DNA of 64,000 nucleotides, taken from Nocardia sp. NBC_01327. Lineage in GTDB: Bacteria > Actinomycetota > Actinomycetes > Mycobacteriales > Mycobacteriaceae. The position numbers and the translations under genes were made by a program. Under the pieces are notes generated by a model, which ran no database searches, was not told where the DNA came from, and was given only the letters and a program-made list of their open reading frames with translations. Of this stretch, positions 8,171 to 16,393 are shown one piece after another; position 1 is the first letter of the stretch; each line of letters opens with the position of its first letter. The DNA lies in contig NZ_CP108383.1 in NCBI RefSeq assembly GCF_035958815.1, positions 6,820,001 to 6,884,000 on the forward strand, in the 5' to 3' direction.

Positions 8171-9084
8171 AGCGTGTCGTCTCCTCGCGGTCGTATCGCG
8201 GTCATCAGGATGTGTGTACTCATATCGGGCCGTGCCGACTCCGGGACGGCGCGGCCGTGGTCCTGCAGCAGGGCGACCGGATCACCCTCGCGCACCAGCC
8301 ACTGCTGCATGGCGAACCAGCTGCGCGGATCGGTGCGGCCCTCCCACGGATACCAGAGCTGTTCGAGATCCATGCGAATCCCGGCCTTGGCCAAGGCTTC
8401 CCGGCGACGTTCGCGCATATCCTTCGACAGTGCGCGGGAACCGGTGCCGATATTCAGCGCCATCCGGCTGCCCGGCGCGCTGAGCGCGGCCACATTCTCC
8501 AGCAGCCGGTCCTGCGCATCCCCGGGGAGGTAGCGCAGCAGGCCCTCGGCGAGCCAGGCGGTCGGCTGATCGGGATCGAAACCCTTGTCGAGCAAGGCTT
8601 TCGGCCAATCCTGCCGCAGATCGATCGGCACCTCGCGGCGATCCACCTCGGGCACATCATCGGCGAGCGCTGTCGCCTTGAATTCCAGCACCTTCGGCTG
8701 ATCCAGTTCGAAAACTGTACTGCCGGAAGGCCATTGCATCCGGTACGCGCGCGCATCCAGGCCGGAGGCAAGAATGACGAACTGCCGGACGCCCGCGGTG
8801 ATCGCCGCGGTGAAGTAATCGTCGAAATACAGCGTCCGGGCGATCAGGAAATTGCCCATCACACCGTTGGTATAGGTGCCGCCGGTCTCGCCACCGCCGG
8901 TGAGCGCGGCATCGATGATCGAGTTCCAGCCGTCCGAACCGACCGCGGCCACCAGCTTCGCCGCGTACGGATCGCGGAAGACCGCATCCTCTCGACGGGT
9001 CTCGTTGGCCCGCATGGCGGCGACACCGATGGCGGTGGCGCCCACACTCTCCGTGATGTCCCAGCTGTCGTCATCGGTTCGCAT
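8167..9084 (-). CDS. SAM-dependent methyltransferase of the TIGR00027 type
   Basis: This 305-residue protein begins MRTDDDSWDITESVGATAIG. ANETRREDAVFRDPYAA, the LASGLDARAYRM SAM-binding loop and FELDQPKVLEFK are hallmarks of the large actinobacterial family annotated as putative SAM-dependent methyltransferases (leucine carboxyl methyltransferase-like). The ATG at 9084 was chosen because it follows a strong GAGGAGG site. It lies 40 bases after argG and overlaps argH by four bases, so it is co-transcribed with arginine genes. The substrate is unknown. Confidence 0.85.
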   Translation of the reverse strand: MRTDDDSWDITESVGATAIGVAAMRANETRREDAVFRDPYAAKLVAAVGSDGWNSIIDAALTGGGETGGTYTNGVMGNFLIARTLYFDDYFTAAITAGVRQFVILASGLDARAYRMQWPSGSTVFELDQPKVLEFKATALADDVPEVDRREVPIDLRQDWPKALLDKGFDPDQPTAWLAEGLLRYLPGDAQDRLLENVAALSAPGSRMALNIGTGSRALSKDMRERRREALAKAGIRMDLEQLWYPWEGRTDPRSWFAMQQWLVREGDPVALLQDHGRAVPESARPDMSTHILMTAIRPRGDDTL

Positions 9085-9124
9085 GGACGCCTCCTCAGGC
9101 CGGTGGATACCCGGTCGCAGGCTA

Positions 9125-10327
9125 CTACTTCTTGCTGAGATCCCGACGCGCCGCAACCTTGGAGGACAGGCCGTGGATCTGCACGAAGCCCTTGGCCAGC
9201 GACTGGTCGAAGGTGTCGCCGGCATCGTAGGTGGCCAGGTTGAAGTCGTAGAGCGACTCGTCCGAGCGACGGCCGTTCACGATCACGCTGCCGCCGTGCA
9301 GGACCATGCGAACCTCACCGGAGACATGCTGCTGGGTGTCCTGTACGAAGGCGTCCAGCGCGCGCTTGAGCGGGGAGTACCACAGGCCGTCGTACACCAG
9401 CTCGCCCCAGCGCTGCTCGACCTGACGCTTGTAGCGGCCGAGCTCGCGCTCGACGGTGACCGCTTCCATCTCCTGGTGCGCGGTGATGAGGGCGATGGCG
9501 CCCGGCGCCTCGTAGATCTCGCGGCTCTTGATGCCGACGAGACGGTCCTCGACCATGTCCAGACGGCCGACGCCCTGGCGTCCGGCGCGCTGGTTCAGCT
9601 CGGTGATGGCCTCGAGCATGGAGACCGGGCGGCCGTCGATGGCGACCGGAACACCCTTGTCGAAGGTGACGATGAGCTCGTCCGGCGCCTCGAAGTTGAC
9701 GGTCGGGTCGACGGTGTAGTCGTAGACGTCCTTGGTCGGGGCGTTCCAGAGATCCTCGAGGAAGCCGGTTTCCACCGCGCGGCCCCACAGGTTCTGATCG
9801 ACGGAGAACGGCGACTTCTTGGAGACATTGATCGGCAGGTTGTTCTCGCCGGCGAACTCGATGGCCTTCTCGCGGGTCCAGGCGTAGTCGCGAACCGGGG
9901 CGATGACCTTGAGCTCGGGCGCGAGCGCGCCGATGCCGACCTCGAAGCGGACCTGATCGTTGCCCTTACCGGTGCAACCGTGCGACACGGTATCGGCGCC
10001 GTGGTACTCGGCGGCCTCGACCAGGTGCTTGACGATCAGCGGCCGGGAGATGGCCGAGACCAGCGGGTAGCGGCCCATGTACATGGCGTTCGCCTGGATG
10101 GTCGGCAGGCAGTACTCATTGGCGAACTCGTCGCGCGCGTCCACCACGATGGATTCGACCGCGCCGCAGTCGAGCGCGCGCTGGCGCACATCGTTCATGT
10201 CCTCGCCGCCCTGGCCCAGGTCGATCGCGACCGCGACCACCTCGGCCCCGGTCTCCTTGGCGATCCAGCTGATCGCGACTGAGGTGTCCAGCCCGCCGGA
10301 GTAGGCGAGTACGACGCGCTTGGTCAT
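9125..10327 (-). CDS. argG: Argininosuccinate synthase
   Basis: This enzyme condenses citrulline and aspartate with ATP to argininosuccinate. The N-terminal AYSGGLDTSVAISW is the PP-loop ATP-pyrophosphatase motif, and the length (400 aa) matches bacterial ArgG. It has its own upstream ARG-box pair (10383-10414) and is transcribed separately from argCJBDFR. The same-strand methyltransferase and argH follow. Confidence 0.97.
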   Translation of the reverse strand: MTKRVVLAYSGGLDTSVAISWIAKETGAEVVAVAIDLGQGGEDMNDVRQRALDCGAVESIVVDARDEFANEYCLPTIQANAMYMGRYPLVSAISRPLIVKHLVEAAEYHGADTVSHGCTGKGNDQVRFEVGIGALAPELKVIAPVRDYAWTREKAIEFAGENNLPINVSKKSPFSVDQNLWGRAVETGFLEDLWNAPTKDVYDYTVDPTVNFEAPDELIVTFDKGVPVAIDGRPVSMLEAITELNQRAGRQGVGRLDMVEDRLVGIKSREIYEAPGAIALITAHQEMEAVTVERELGRYKRQVEQRWGELVYDGLWYSPLKRALDAFVQDTQQHVSGEVRMVLHGGSVIVNGRRSDESLYDFNLATYDAGDTFDQSLAKGFVQIHGLSSKVAARRDLSKK

Positions 10328-10382
10328 AGTCCGTGTGCTCCTCGATTAGTACGTGTAGGTCGGTTCCCCCGGCGTCCTGCAA

Positions 10383-10414
10383 ATGATTATGCACGATGAT
10401 GCAATCCCATTCAT
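10383..10414. promoter_or_regulatory. ARG-box pair upstream of argG
   Basis: A 32-bp block matches the one before argC at 27 of 32 positions. On the minus strand it shows two TGAAT/TGCAT-type half-palindromes, typical of adjacent ArgR boxes. It sits 56 bases upstream of the argG start, consistent with arginine repression. Confidence 0.75.
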
Positions 10415-10461
10415 AACCGGGGGCCCTCGAACAGAAAAGACCTGGCCAGAGCCATGATGGG

Positions 10462-10989
10462 TCAGGCGAGGAGTTCGATTTTGGTGGCCAGTTCGGCGCC
10501 GGTGGTGGGTTCGCGGGCTATGACGGCGATGGTGTCGTCGCCGGCGATGGTGCCGACGATCTCAGGCAGGGCGGCGCGGTCGAGGGCGCTGGCCAGGAAG
10601 TGGGCGGCGCCGGGTGGGGTGCGAAGGACGGCGATATTGCCGCTGGAGTCGGTGGAGACCAGGAGGTCGCCGAGGAGTTTGGAGAGGCGTTCGGTGCCGC
10701 CGGTTACGCCGCGGACGGGGCTGCCGTCCTCGGGGACCACGTAGACGCCTGCGCCGCCGTCGGCTGCGCGGAGTTTCACCGCGCCGAGTTCGTCCAGGTC
10801 GCGGGAGAGGGTGGCCTGGGTGGTGTCGATGCCTTCACCGGAGAGGAGGGCGGCCAGTTCGGATTGGCTGCGAACCTCGTGCTGGGAGAGGATGGCGACT
10901 ATGCGGGCCTGGCGGCCGGCTCGGGTGCGGGCGATTGCCGCACCTGAGCGCACGGGAGCCGTTGCGGCCGAGCGTCGCTCACCGCTCAC
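10462..10989 (-). CDS. argR: Arginine repressor
   Basis: The 175-residue regulator has an N-terminal winged helix (RQARIVAILSQHEVRSQSEL, then TLSRDLDELGAVK) and a C-terminal arginine-binding/hexamerisation domain with GTIAGDDTIAVI. The GTG at 10989 overlaps the argF stop (GTGA, 10986-10989). As the last gene of argCJBDFR it should be autoregulated through the ARG boxes before argC. It is the likely protein acting on the three 32-bp sites in this window. Confidence 0.95.
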   Translation of the reverse strand: MSGERRSAATAPVRSGAAIARTRAGRQARIVAILSQHEVRSQSELAALLSGEGIDTTQATLSRDLDELGAVKLRAADGGAGVYVVPEDGSPVRGVTGGTERLSKLLGDLLVSTDSSGNIAVLRTPPGAAHFLASALDRAALPEIVGTIAGDDTIAVIAREPTTGAELATKIELLA

Positions 10990-11924
10990 CGGGCACCGCC
11001 CTGTTTGGCGAGCAGCCAGACCAGCAGGGCCTTCTGGGCGTGTAGGCGATTTTCGGCTTCGTCCCACACCGCGCTGTGCGGGCCGTCGAGGACCTCGTCG
11101 GTGATCTCCTCGCCGCGGTGCGCCGGAAGACAGTGCAGCACAGTCACATCGGGGGCGGCATGGGCCAGCAGGGCCGCGTTCACCTGGAAGGGGCGGAAGG
11201 GGGCGACGCGGTCGAGGCCGTCGTTCTCCTGGCCCATGGACATCCAGGTATCGGTGACCAGCGCGTCGGCGCCTTCGGCGGCCGCGATCGGATCCGCGGT
11301 GAAGGTGATGGTGGCGCCGGTTTCGGCGGCACGCTTCTGGGCGAGCTCGACAATCCACGGCAGCGGCTCGAAACCCGCGGGGGCGGCGATGGTTACGTTC
11401 AAACCCGCGGTCACGCCGCCGAGCAGCAGCGAGTGCGCCATATTGTTCGCACCGTCGCCGAGATAGGTGAGCTTGCGCCCGGCGAGATTGCCCTTGCGCT
11501 CCTGCAGCGTCTGCAGATCGGCCAGGATCTGGCAGGGATGGAACTCGTTGGAGAGCGCGTTCACGACGGGAACGGTTGCGGCGCCCGCCATTTCGTCGAG
11601 CCGGGTCTGCTCGAAGGTCCGCCAGACGATCGCGTCGACATACCGCGAGAGCACCCGGCCGGTATCGGCGAGCGTCTCCTCGCGACCGAGCTGGGTATCA
11701 CGCCCGTCCACGACCACGGCGTGCCCGCCGAGCTGGGCAATGCCCATTTCGAAGGAGAAGCGGGTGCGGGTGGAGTTCTTCTCGAACATGACCGCGACAC
11801 CGCGCGGACCGTCGAGCGGACGCCGGGAGAGCGGGGCCTTCTTCAGTTCCGCTGCGATGGCGAGGATTTCGGCCTGTTCGGCCGGGCTCACATCATCGTC
11901 GCGCAGGAAATGGCGAATGGTCAC
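10986..11924 (-). CDS. argF: Ornithine carbamoyltransferase
   Basis: This enzyme makes citrulline from ornithine and carbamoyl phosphate. The carbamoyl-phosphate motif NSTRTRFSFE and the ornithine-site motif HCLPAHRG are both present, and the length (312 aa) is standard. The start overlaps the argD stop by four bases, and the stop overlaps the argR GTG by four bases. Confidence 0.97.
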   Translation of the reverse strand: MTIRHFLRDDDVSPAEQAEILAIAAELKKAPLSRRPLDGPRGVAVMFEKNSTRTRFSFEMGIAQLGGHAVVVDGRDTQLGREETLADTGRVLSRYVDAIVWRTFEQTRLDEMAGAATVPVVNALSNEFHPCQILADLQTLQERKGNLAGRKLTYLGDGANNMAHSLLLGGVTAGLNVTIAAPAGFEPLPWIVELAQKRAAETGATITFTADPIAAAEGADALVTDTWMSMGQENDGLDRVAPFRPFQVNAALLAHAAPDVTVLHCLPAHRGEEITDEVLDGPHSAVWDEAENRLHAQKALLVWLLAKQGGAR

Positions 11925-13123
11925 TTCTGGTTCTCCTTCTCCACCTGGGCCTGCGCGGCGTCGAGAATGCCGGGGAGGTCGGACAGGAAATTGTCGGCCT
12001 GGGTTTCGGTGAGCACCAGCGGCGGCGCCAGCCGGATCACATTGGGCTTGGCGGGATTGATGAGGTAGCCCGTCTCCCGCGCCGCCGCCTCCACCTGAGC
12101 CGAGGCGTCGGCGGTGAGCTGGATGCCGATGAGCAGACCCGCACCGCGCACATGATCGATGAGCGGGTGGTCGAGATCGTCGATCCCGTCGACCAGAATC
12201 TTGCCGACCTTCTCCACGTGTGCGAGCAGACCCTCCTCGTCGATGGTCCGCAGCACCGCCAAAGCCGCTGCGGCACAGACCGGATTGCCGCCGAAGGTGG
12301 TGCCGTGCATACCGGGCTGCAGCAGTTCGGCCGCCGGCCCCTGCGCCAGTACCGCGCCGATGGGCAGGCCGCCGCCCAGCCCCTTGGCCAGGGTGATCAC
12401 ATCCGGCACGATGCCCGCCGCCTGGTGCGCGTAGAACGCACCGGTGCGGCCGATACCGGTCTGCACCTCGTCCAGGATCAGCAGTGCGCCTTGCTGTTTG
12501 GTGATGGCGCGCGCCTTGGCTAGATAATCGGCCGGCGGAATGACCACGCCGCTCTCCCCCATGATGGGTTCGAGAAACACCGCGGCGGTATCAGAGTCGA
12601 CCGCAGCCGCCAGCGCGAGTGCGTCGCCGTAGGGCACGTGCACAACACCGGCGGGCATCGGCTCGAACGGCGTGCGCTTGGCCGCCTGCCCGGTCAGCGC
12701 CAGCGCGCCCATGGTCCGCCCGTGGAACGCTTCCTCACACGCGACGATCTTGGTCTTGCCGGTCAGTCGCGCCATCTTGAACGCGGCCTCATTGGCCTCG
12801 GTGCCGGAGTTGCAGAAGAACGCCTTGCCGTCCCCGTCGCCGAAGTGCGCGAGCAGCCGTTCCGCGAGTTCGATGACCGGTTCGCTGGCATACAGATTCG
12901 ACACATGGCCGAGCGTGCCGAGCTGATTGGTGACCGCCTCCAGAATCGCCGGATGCGCGTGCCCGAGGCTGTTGACCGCGATGCCGCCGAGGAAGTCGAG
13001 GTAGCGCTTGCCGTCGGCGTCGTAGACGACCGCGCCCGCACCGCGCACCAGCGCGATCTTCGGGGTGCCGTAGTTGTTCATCAGCGCGGAAGTCCACCGC
13101 TGCTGAATATCGGCTGTGCTCAT
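11921..13123 (-). CDS. argD: Acetylornithine aminotransferase
   Basis: This class III PLP aminotransferase converts N-acetylglutamate semialdehyde to N-acetylornithine. The PLP lysine lies in VITLAKGLGGGLPIGA, and FCNSGTEANEAAFK is the cofactor phosphate-binding region. The ATG at 13123 (MSTADIQQRW) gives a 400-residue protein of normal size and overlaps the argB stop (ATGA). A longer in-frame reading upstream is the shadow of argB. Confidence 0.97.
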   Translation of the reverse strand: MSTADIQQRWTSALMNNYGTPKIALVRGAGAVVYDADGKRYLDFLGGIAVNSLGHAHPAILEAVTNQLGTLGHVSNLYASEPVIELAERLLAHFGDGDGKAFFCNSGTEANEAAFKMARLTGKTKIVACEEAFHGRTMGALALTGQAAKRTPFEPMPAGVVHVPYGDALALAAAVDSDTAAVFLEPIMGESGVVIPPADYLAKARAITKQQGALLILDEVQTGIGRTGAFYAHQAAGIVPDVITLAKGLGGGLPIGAVLAQGPAAELLQPGMHGTTFGGNPVCAAAALAVLRTIDEEGLLAHVEKVGKILVDGIDDLDHPLIDHVRGAGLLIGIQLTADASAQVEAAARETGYLINPAKPNVIRLAPPLVLTETQADNFLSDLPGILDAAQAQVEKENQK

Positions 13124-14037
13124 GACTTCACTCCGTTCGAACTCGCAACGCCCGCGGGGGTCACCATGGTGCCGATGCCCTCCCCGGTGAACAGCTCCAG
13201 CAGTACCGAATGCGGCACCCGCCCGTCGATGACGTGCGCGGTCGGGACACCGCCTTCGACGGCACGCAGGCAGGCTTCCATCTTCGGCACCATGCCCGCA
13301 TCGAGGCTGGGCAGCAACTCGGCCAGCGCATCGGTATCGATGCGGGTGGTCAGCGAGGACCGGTCCGGCCAATCGGTGTACAGGCCTTCCACATCGGTGA
13401 GAATGACCAGTTTTTCCGCGCCGATGCCCTGCGCCAGCGCGGCCGCGGCGGTATCGGCATTGATGTTGTGCACCACACCGTCCGCATCGGGGGCGATGGT
13501 CGAGACCACCGGAATGCGGCCCGCCGCAATGAGATCCAGCACCGCATCGGGATTCACCTCGGTGACGTCGCCGACCAGGCCGATATCGGTGGGCGCGCCG
13601 TCCACCTCGACGGTGCGCCGGGTGGCGGTGAACAGTCGCGCGTCCTCACCGGAGATGCCGACCGCGTAGGGCCCGTGCGCATTGATCAGCCCGACGAGCT
13701 CGCGGCCCACCTGACCGAAGAGCACCATGCGCACCACATCCATGACCTCGGGCGTGGTGACGCGGAAACCACCGCGGAACTCACCTTGCAGGCCAAGCTT
13801 TTTCAGCATGGCGCTGATCTGCGGGCCGCCGCCGTGCACCACCACCGGATGCACGCCCACGGTGCGCAGGAAAGCCATATCGGCGGCGAAGGCCCGCTTG
13901 AGGTCCTCGTCGATCATGGCATTGCCGCCGTATTTGACGACCACCACCTTGTCGCGGAACTTCTGCAGCCACGGCAGCGCATCGGCGAGCACATGCGCCT
14001 TGTCCAGCGCCGAAAGCTGTTCGCGCACCGAACTCAT
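13120..14037 (-). CDS. argB: Acetylglutamate kinase
   Basis: This enzyme phosphorylates N-acetylglutamate, usually the arginine-inhibited step. VVVKYGGNAM and HGGGPQISAML are the nucleotide- and acetylglutamate-binding glycine loops of the amino-acid kinase fold. The 305-residue length is normal. It overlaps argJ and argD by four bases each. Confidence 0.97.
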   Translation of the reverse strand: MSSVREQLSALDKAHVLADALPWLQKFRDKVVVVKYGGNAMIDEDLKRAFAADMAFLRTVGVHPVVVHGGGPQISAMLKKLGLQGEFRGGFRVTTPEVMDVVRMVLFGQVGRELVGLINAHGPYAVGISGEDARLFTATRRTVEVDGAPTDIGLVGDVTEVNPDAVLDLIAAGRIPVVSTIAPDADGVVHNINADTAAAALAQGIGAEKLVILTDVEGLYTDWPDRSSLTTRIDTDALAELLPSLDAGMVPKMEACLRAVEGGVPTAHVIDGRVPHSVLLELFTGEGIGTMVTPAGVASSNGVKS

Positions 14038-15245
14038 GAGCTGTAGGCCGAATTCTCTTCGACGTATCCGTGCGAGAGATCGGTGGTGCGGATGGTGGCC
14101 TCACCGTCGCCGAGTCCGAGGTCGACCAGCACCTGGATATCGGCGCCGGACAGATCCACATCGCGTGCGCCGGGGGCGCCCATGCCATTGACGCACACCG
14201 GATATCCGTTGAAGGACACCGAAATCTTGTCCGCCTCCAGCTCGATCGGTGCGATGCCGATGCTCGCCAGCACGCGGCCCCAGTTGGGGTCGGAGCCGAA
14301 GAACGCCGTCTTGACCAGGCTGTCGCGGGCGAGGGCACGGGCGCCGATGAGCGCCTCGTCCTCGCTGATCGCGCCGCGCACGGTGATGTGCACCCGCTTG
14401 GTCACACCTTCGGCATCGGCCATGAGCTGCTCGGCCAGATCGTCGCAGACCGCGAACACAGCGGCATCGAGGTCGTCCTGGCTGGGCGCGACACCGCTCG
14501 CGCCATTGGCGAGCAGCAGCACAGTGTCATTGGTGGAGCAGGAGCCGTCGACATCGAGCCGGTCGAAGGTCAGGGCGGTCGCCTTGCGCAGCGCCGCGTC
14601 CAACTGGGCGGGCGTGGCGACCGCATCGGTGGTCAGCACGATGAGCATGGTCGCCAGCGACGGTGCGAGCATGCCCGCGCCCTTGCCCATACCGCCGACG
14701 TTCCACTTGTCCTGATGGTGGAACGCCACCTCCTTCGGCACGGTATCGGTGGTCATGATGGCCCGTGCGGCCTCCGCGCCGCCCGAGAGCCCGCCACCCA
14801 TTTCGCGCACGATCTCGGTGACGGCGGGCAGCAGCTTGTCCATGGGCAGCCGGTCGCCGATCAGACCCGTCGAGCAGACCGCGATCTCGCCCGCCCCGGT
14901 CTCGGTGCCCCAGTTGCTCAGCGCCTTCGCGAGCTCCTCGGCGGTGGCGTGCGTGTCCTGGAAGCCGCCGGGACCCGTACAGGCATTGGCCCCACCGGAA
15001 TTCAGGATGACCGCGCGCAGCCGGCCGGTCGTGAGCACCTGCTGCGACCACAGCACCGGTGCGGCCTTCACCTTGTTGCGGGTGAAGACGCCGGCCGCCG
15101 AATACTCCGGTCCCTCACTGAATACCAGTGCCAGATCGGGCTTTCCACTGACCTTGATGCCCGCCGTGATACCGGCCGCGCGGAACCCCAGCGGTGCGGT
15201 GACGCCCTGGGTCCGGACCAGCTTGCCGACAGAGGTTGAAGTCAC
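14034..15245 (-). CDS. argJ: Glutamate N-acetyltransferase (ornithine acetyltransferase)
   Basis: ArgJ recycles the acetyl group from acetylornithine to glutamate and may also acetylate glutamate with acetyl-CoA. The self-cleavage site is visible in MLAPSLATMLIVLTTDA, where the Thr after Ala becomes the nucleophile of the beta chain. The GTG at 15245 overlaps the argC stop (GTGA). Length is 403 aa. No argA-like gene is visible here, consistent with the acetyl cycle. Confidence 0.96.
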   Translation of the reverse strand: MTSTSVGKLVRTQGVTAPLGFRAAGITAGIKVSGKPDLALVFSEGPEYSAAGVFTRNKVKAAPVLWSQQVLTTGRLRAVILNSGGANACTGPGGFQDTHATAEELAKALSNWGTETGAGEIAVCSTGLIGDRLPMDKLLPAVTEIVREMGGGLSGGAEAARAIMTTDTVPKEVAFHHQDKWNVGGMGKGAGMLAPSLATMLIVLTTDAVATPAQLDAALRKATALTFDRLDVDGSCSTNDTVLLLANGASGVAPSQDDLDAAVFAVCDDLAEQLMADAEGVTKRVHITVRGAISEDEALIGARALARDSLVKTAFFGSDPNWGRVLASIGIAPIELEADKISVSFNGYPVCVNGMGAPGARDVDLSGADIQVLVDLGLGDGEATIRTTDLSHGYVEENSAYSS

Positions 15246-16303
15246 GGTGCCACTCCTACGGTGGAAAGTCCTGCGGTCTCGTCGAATCCGAGAGCCAGAT
15301 TCAGGGATTGGACAGCCGCGCCCGCGGTGCCCTTGGCCAGATTGTCGATGGCGCCGATCACCACCAGCAGTCCGGCGGCCTCGTCCACGGCCACCTGCAG
15401 GGTGACGGCATTGGATCCCAGGACCGAACCGGTCTGCGGCAGTACGCCTTCGGGCAGCAGGTGCACGAAGGGCTCATCGGCATACGCTTTTTCGTAGACG
15501 GCGCGGGCCGCGGCGGCATCCACGCGCGTCGGAGCGGTGCAGGTGGCGAGAATGCCGCGCGGCAGCGGAGCCAGCACCGGGGTGAAGGACACGGCGACGT
15601 CGATACCGCCTGCGGCGGCCTTCAGGTTCTGGGCGATCTCGGGAGTGTGCCGGTGCGCGCCCGCGATGCTGTAGGCACGCAGCGAGCCCATGACCTCCGA
15701 ACCCAGCAGGCCCACATCGAGTTTGCGGCCCGCGCCCGAAGTGCCGCTCACGGCAACAACATTCACATTCGGCTCGATAATGCCCGCGGCAATGGCCGGG
15801 GCCAGCGCGAGACTCGACACCGTCGGGTAGCAGCCCGGCACCGCGATCCGGGTCGCGCCGCGCAATTGCTCCCGCGCACCCGGCAGTTCCGGCAGACCGT
15901 ACGGCCAGCTGCCCGCATACGGGGTGCCGTAGTACCTCTCCCAGGCCGCACCGTCGGTGAGCCGGAAATCGGCACCGCAGTCGATGATGACGGTCGATTC
16001 CGGCAGCGCCTGGGCAATGGCCGCGGACTGCCCGTGCGGCAGGCCCAGGAACACGATGTCGTGCCCGGCCAGCTCCTCCACGGTGGTCGGGCCGAGGACC
16101 CGATCGGCCAGCGGCAGCAGATGCGGTTGCAACGCCCCGAGCAGGCTGCCCGCATTGGATCCGGCGGTCAGCGCCCCCAACTCGAGACGCCCGCTTCGAT
16201 AGGCTGGGTGTCCGAGCAGCAGTCGCAGGACTTCGCCGCCCGCGTACCCGCTCGCACCAGCGACCGCGACCCGCAGCGTGGGTCCACTAGAGGTATCCGC
16301 CAT
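15242..16303 (-). CDS. argC: N-acetyl-gamma-glutamyl-phosphate reductase
   Basis: This NADPH enzyme reduces N-acetylglutamyl phosphate. The catalytic Cys lies in AVPGCYPTVSSLALAPA, and VAGASGYAGGEVLRLL is the Rossmann loop. I place the start at ATG 16303 (MADTSSGPTLRV). A GTG at 16318 would add VHNHH, but those codons lie inside the ARG-box block. No Shine-Dalgarno sequence precedes ATG 16303, so the transcript may be leaderless or nearly so. First gene of argCJBDFR. Confidence 0.96.
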   Translation of the reverse strand: MADTSSGPTLRVAVAGASGYAGGEVLRLLLGHPAYRSGRLELGALTAGSNAGSLLGALQPHLLPLADRVLGPTTVEELAGHDIVFLGLPHGQSAAIAQALPESTVIIDCGADFRLTDGAAWERYYGTPYAGSWPYGLPELPGAREQLRGATRIAVPGCYPTVSSLALAPAIAAGIIEPNVNVVAVSGTSGAGRKLDVGLLGSEVMGSLRAYSIAGAHRHTPEIAQNLKAAAGGIDVAVSFTPVLAPLPRGILATCTAPTRVDAAAARAVYEKAYADEPFVHLLPEGVLPQTGSVLGSNAVTLQVAVDEAAGLLVVIGAIDNLAKGTAGAAVQSLNLALGFDETAGLSTVGVAP

Positions 16304-16306
16304 GTG

Positions 16307-16338
16307 ATGATTATGCACGATTGTGCAAGCTCATTCAC
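16307..16338. promoter_or_regulatory. ARG-box pair overlapping the argC start region
   Basis: A 32-bp block reads ATGATTATGCACGATTGTGC at its left and ends in TCATTCAC. It begins four bases upstream of the argC ATG on the minus strand. Its closeness to the start implies direct steric repression of the operon by ArgR. Confidence 0.78.
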
Positions 16339-16393
16339 AGCGGGGTCCGGCAGACCGCGGCCACAGCGGTCTACCGTCCCCGGTCGTCGCAGG

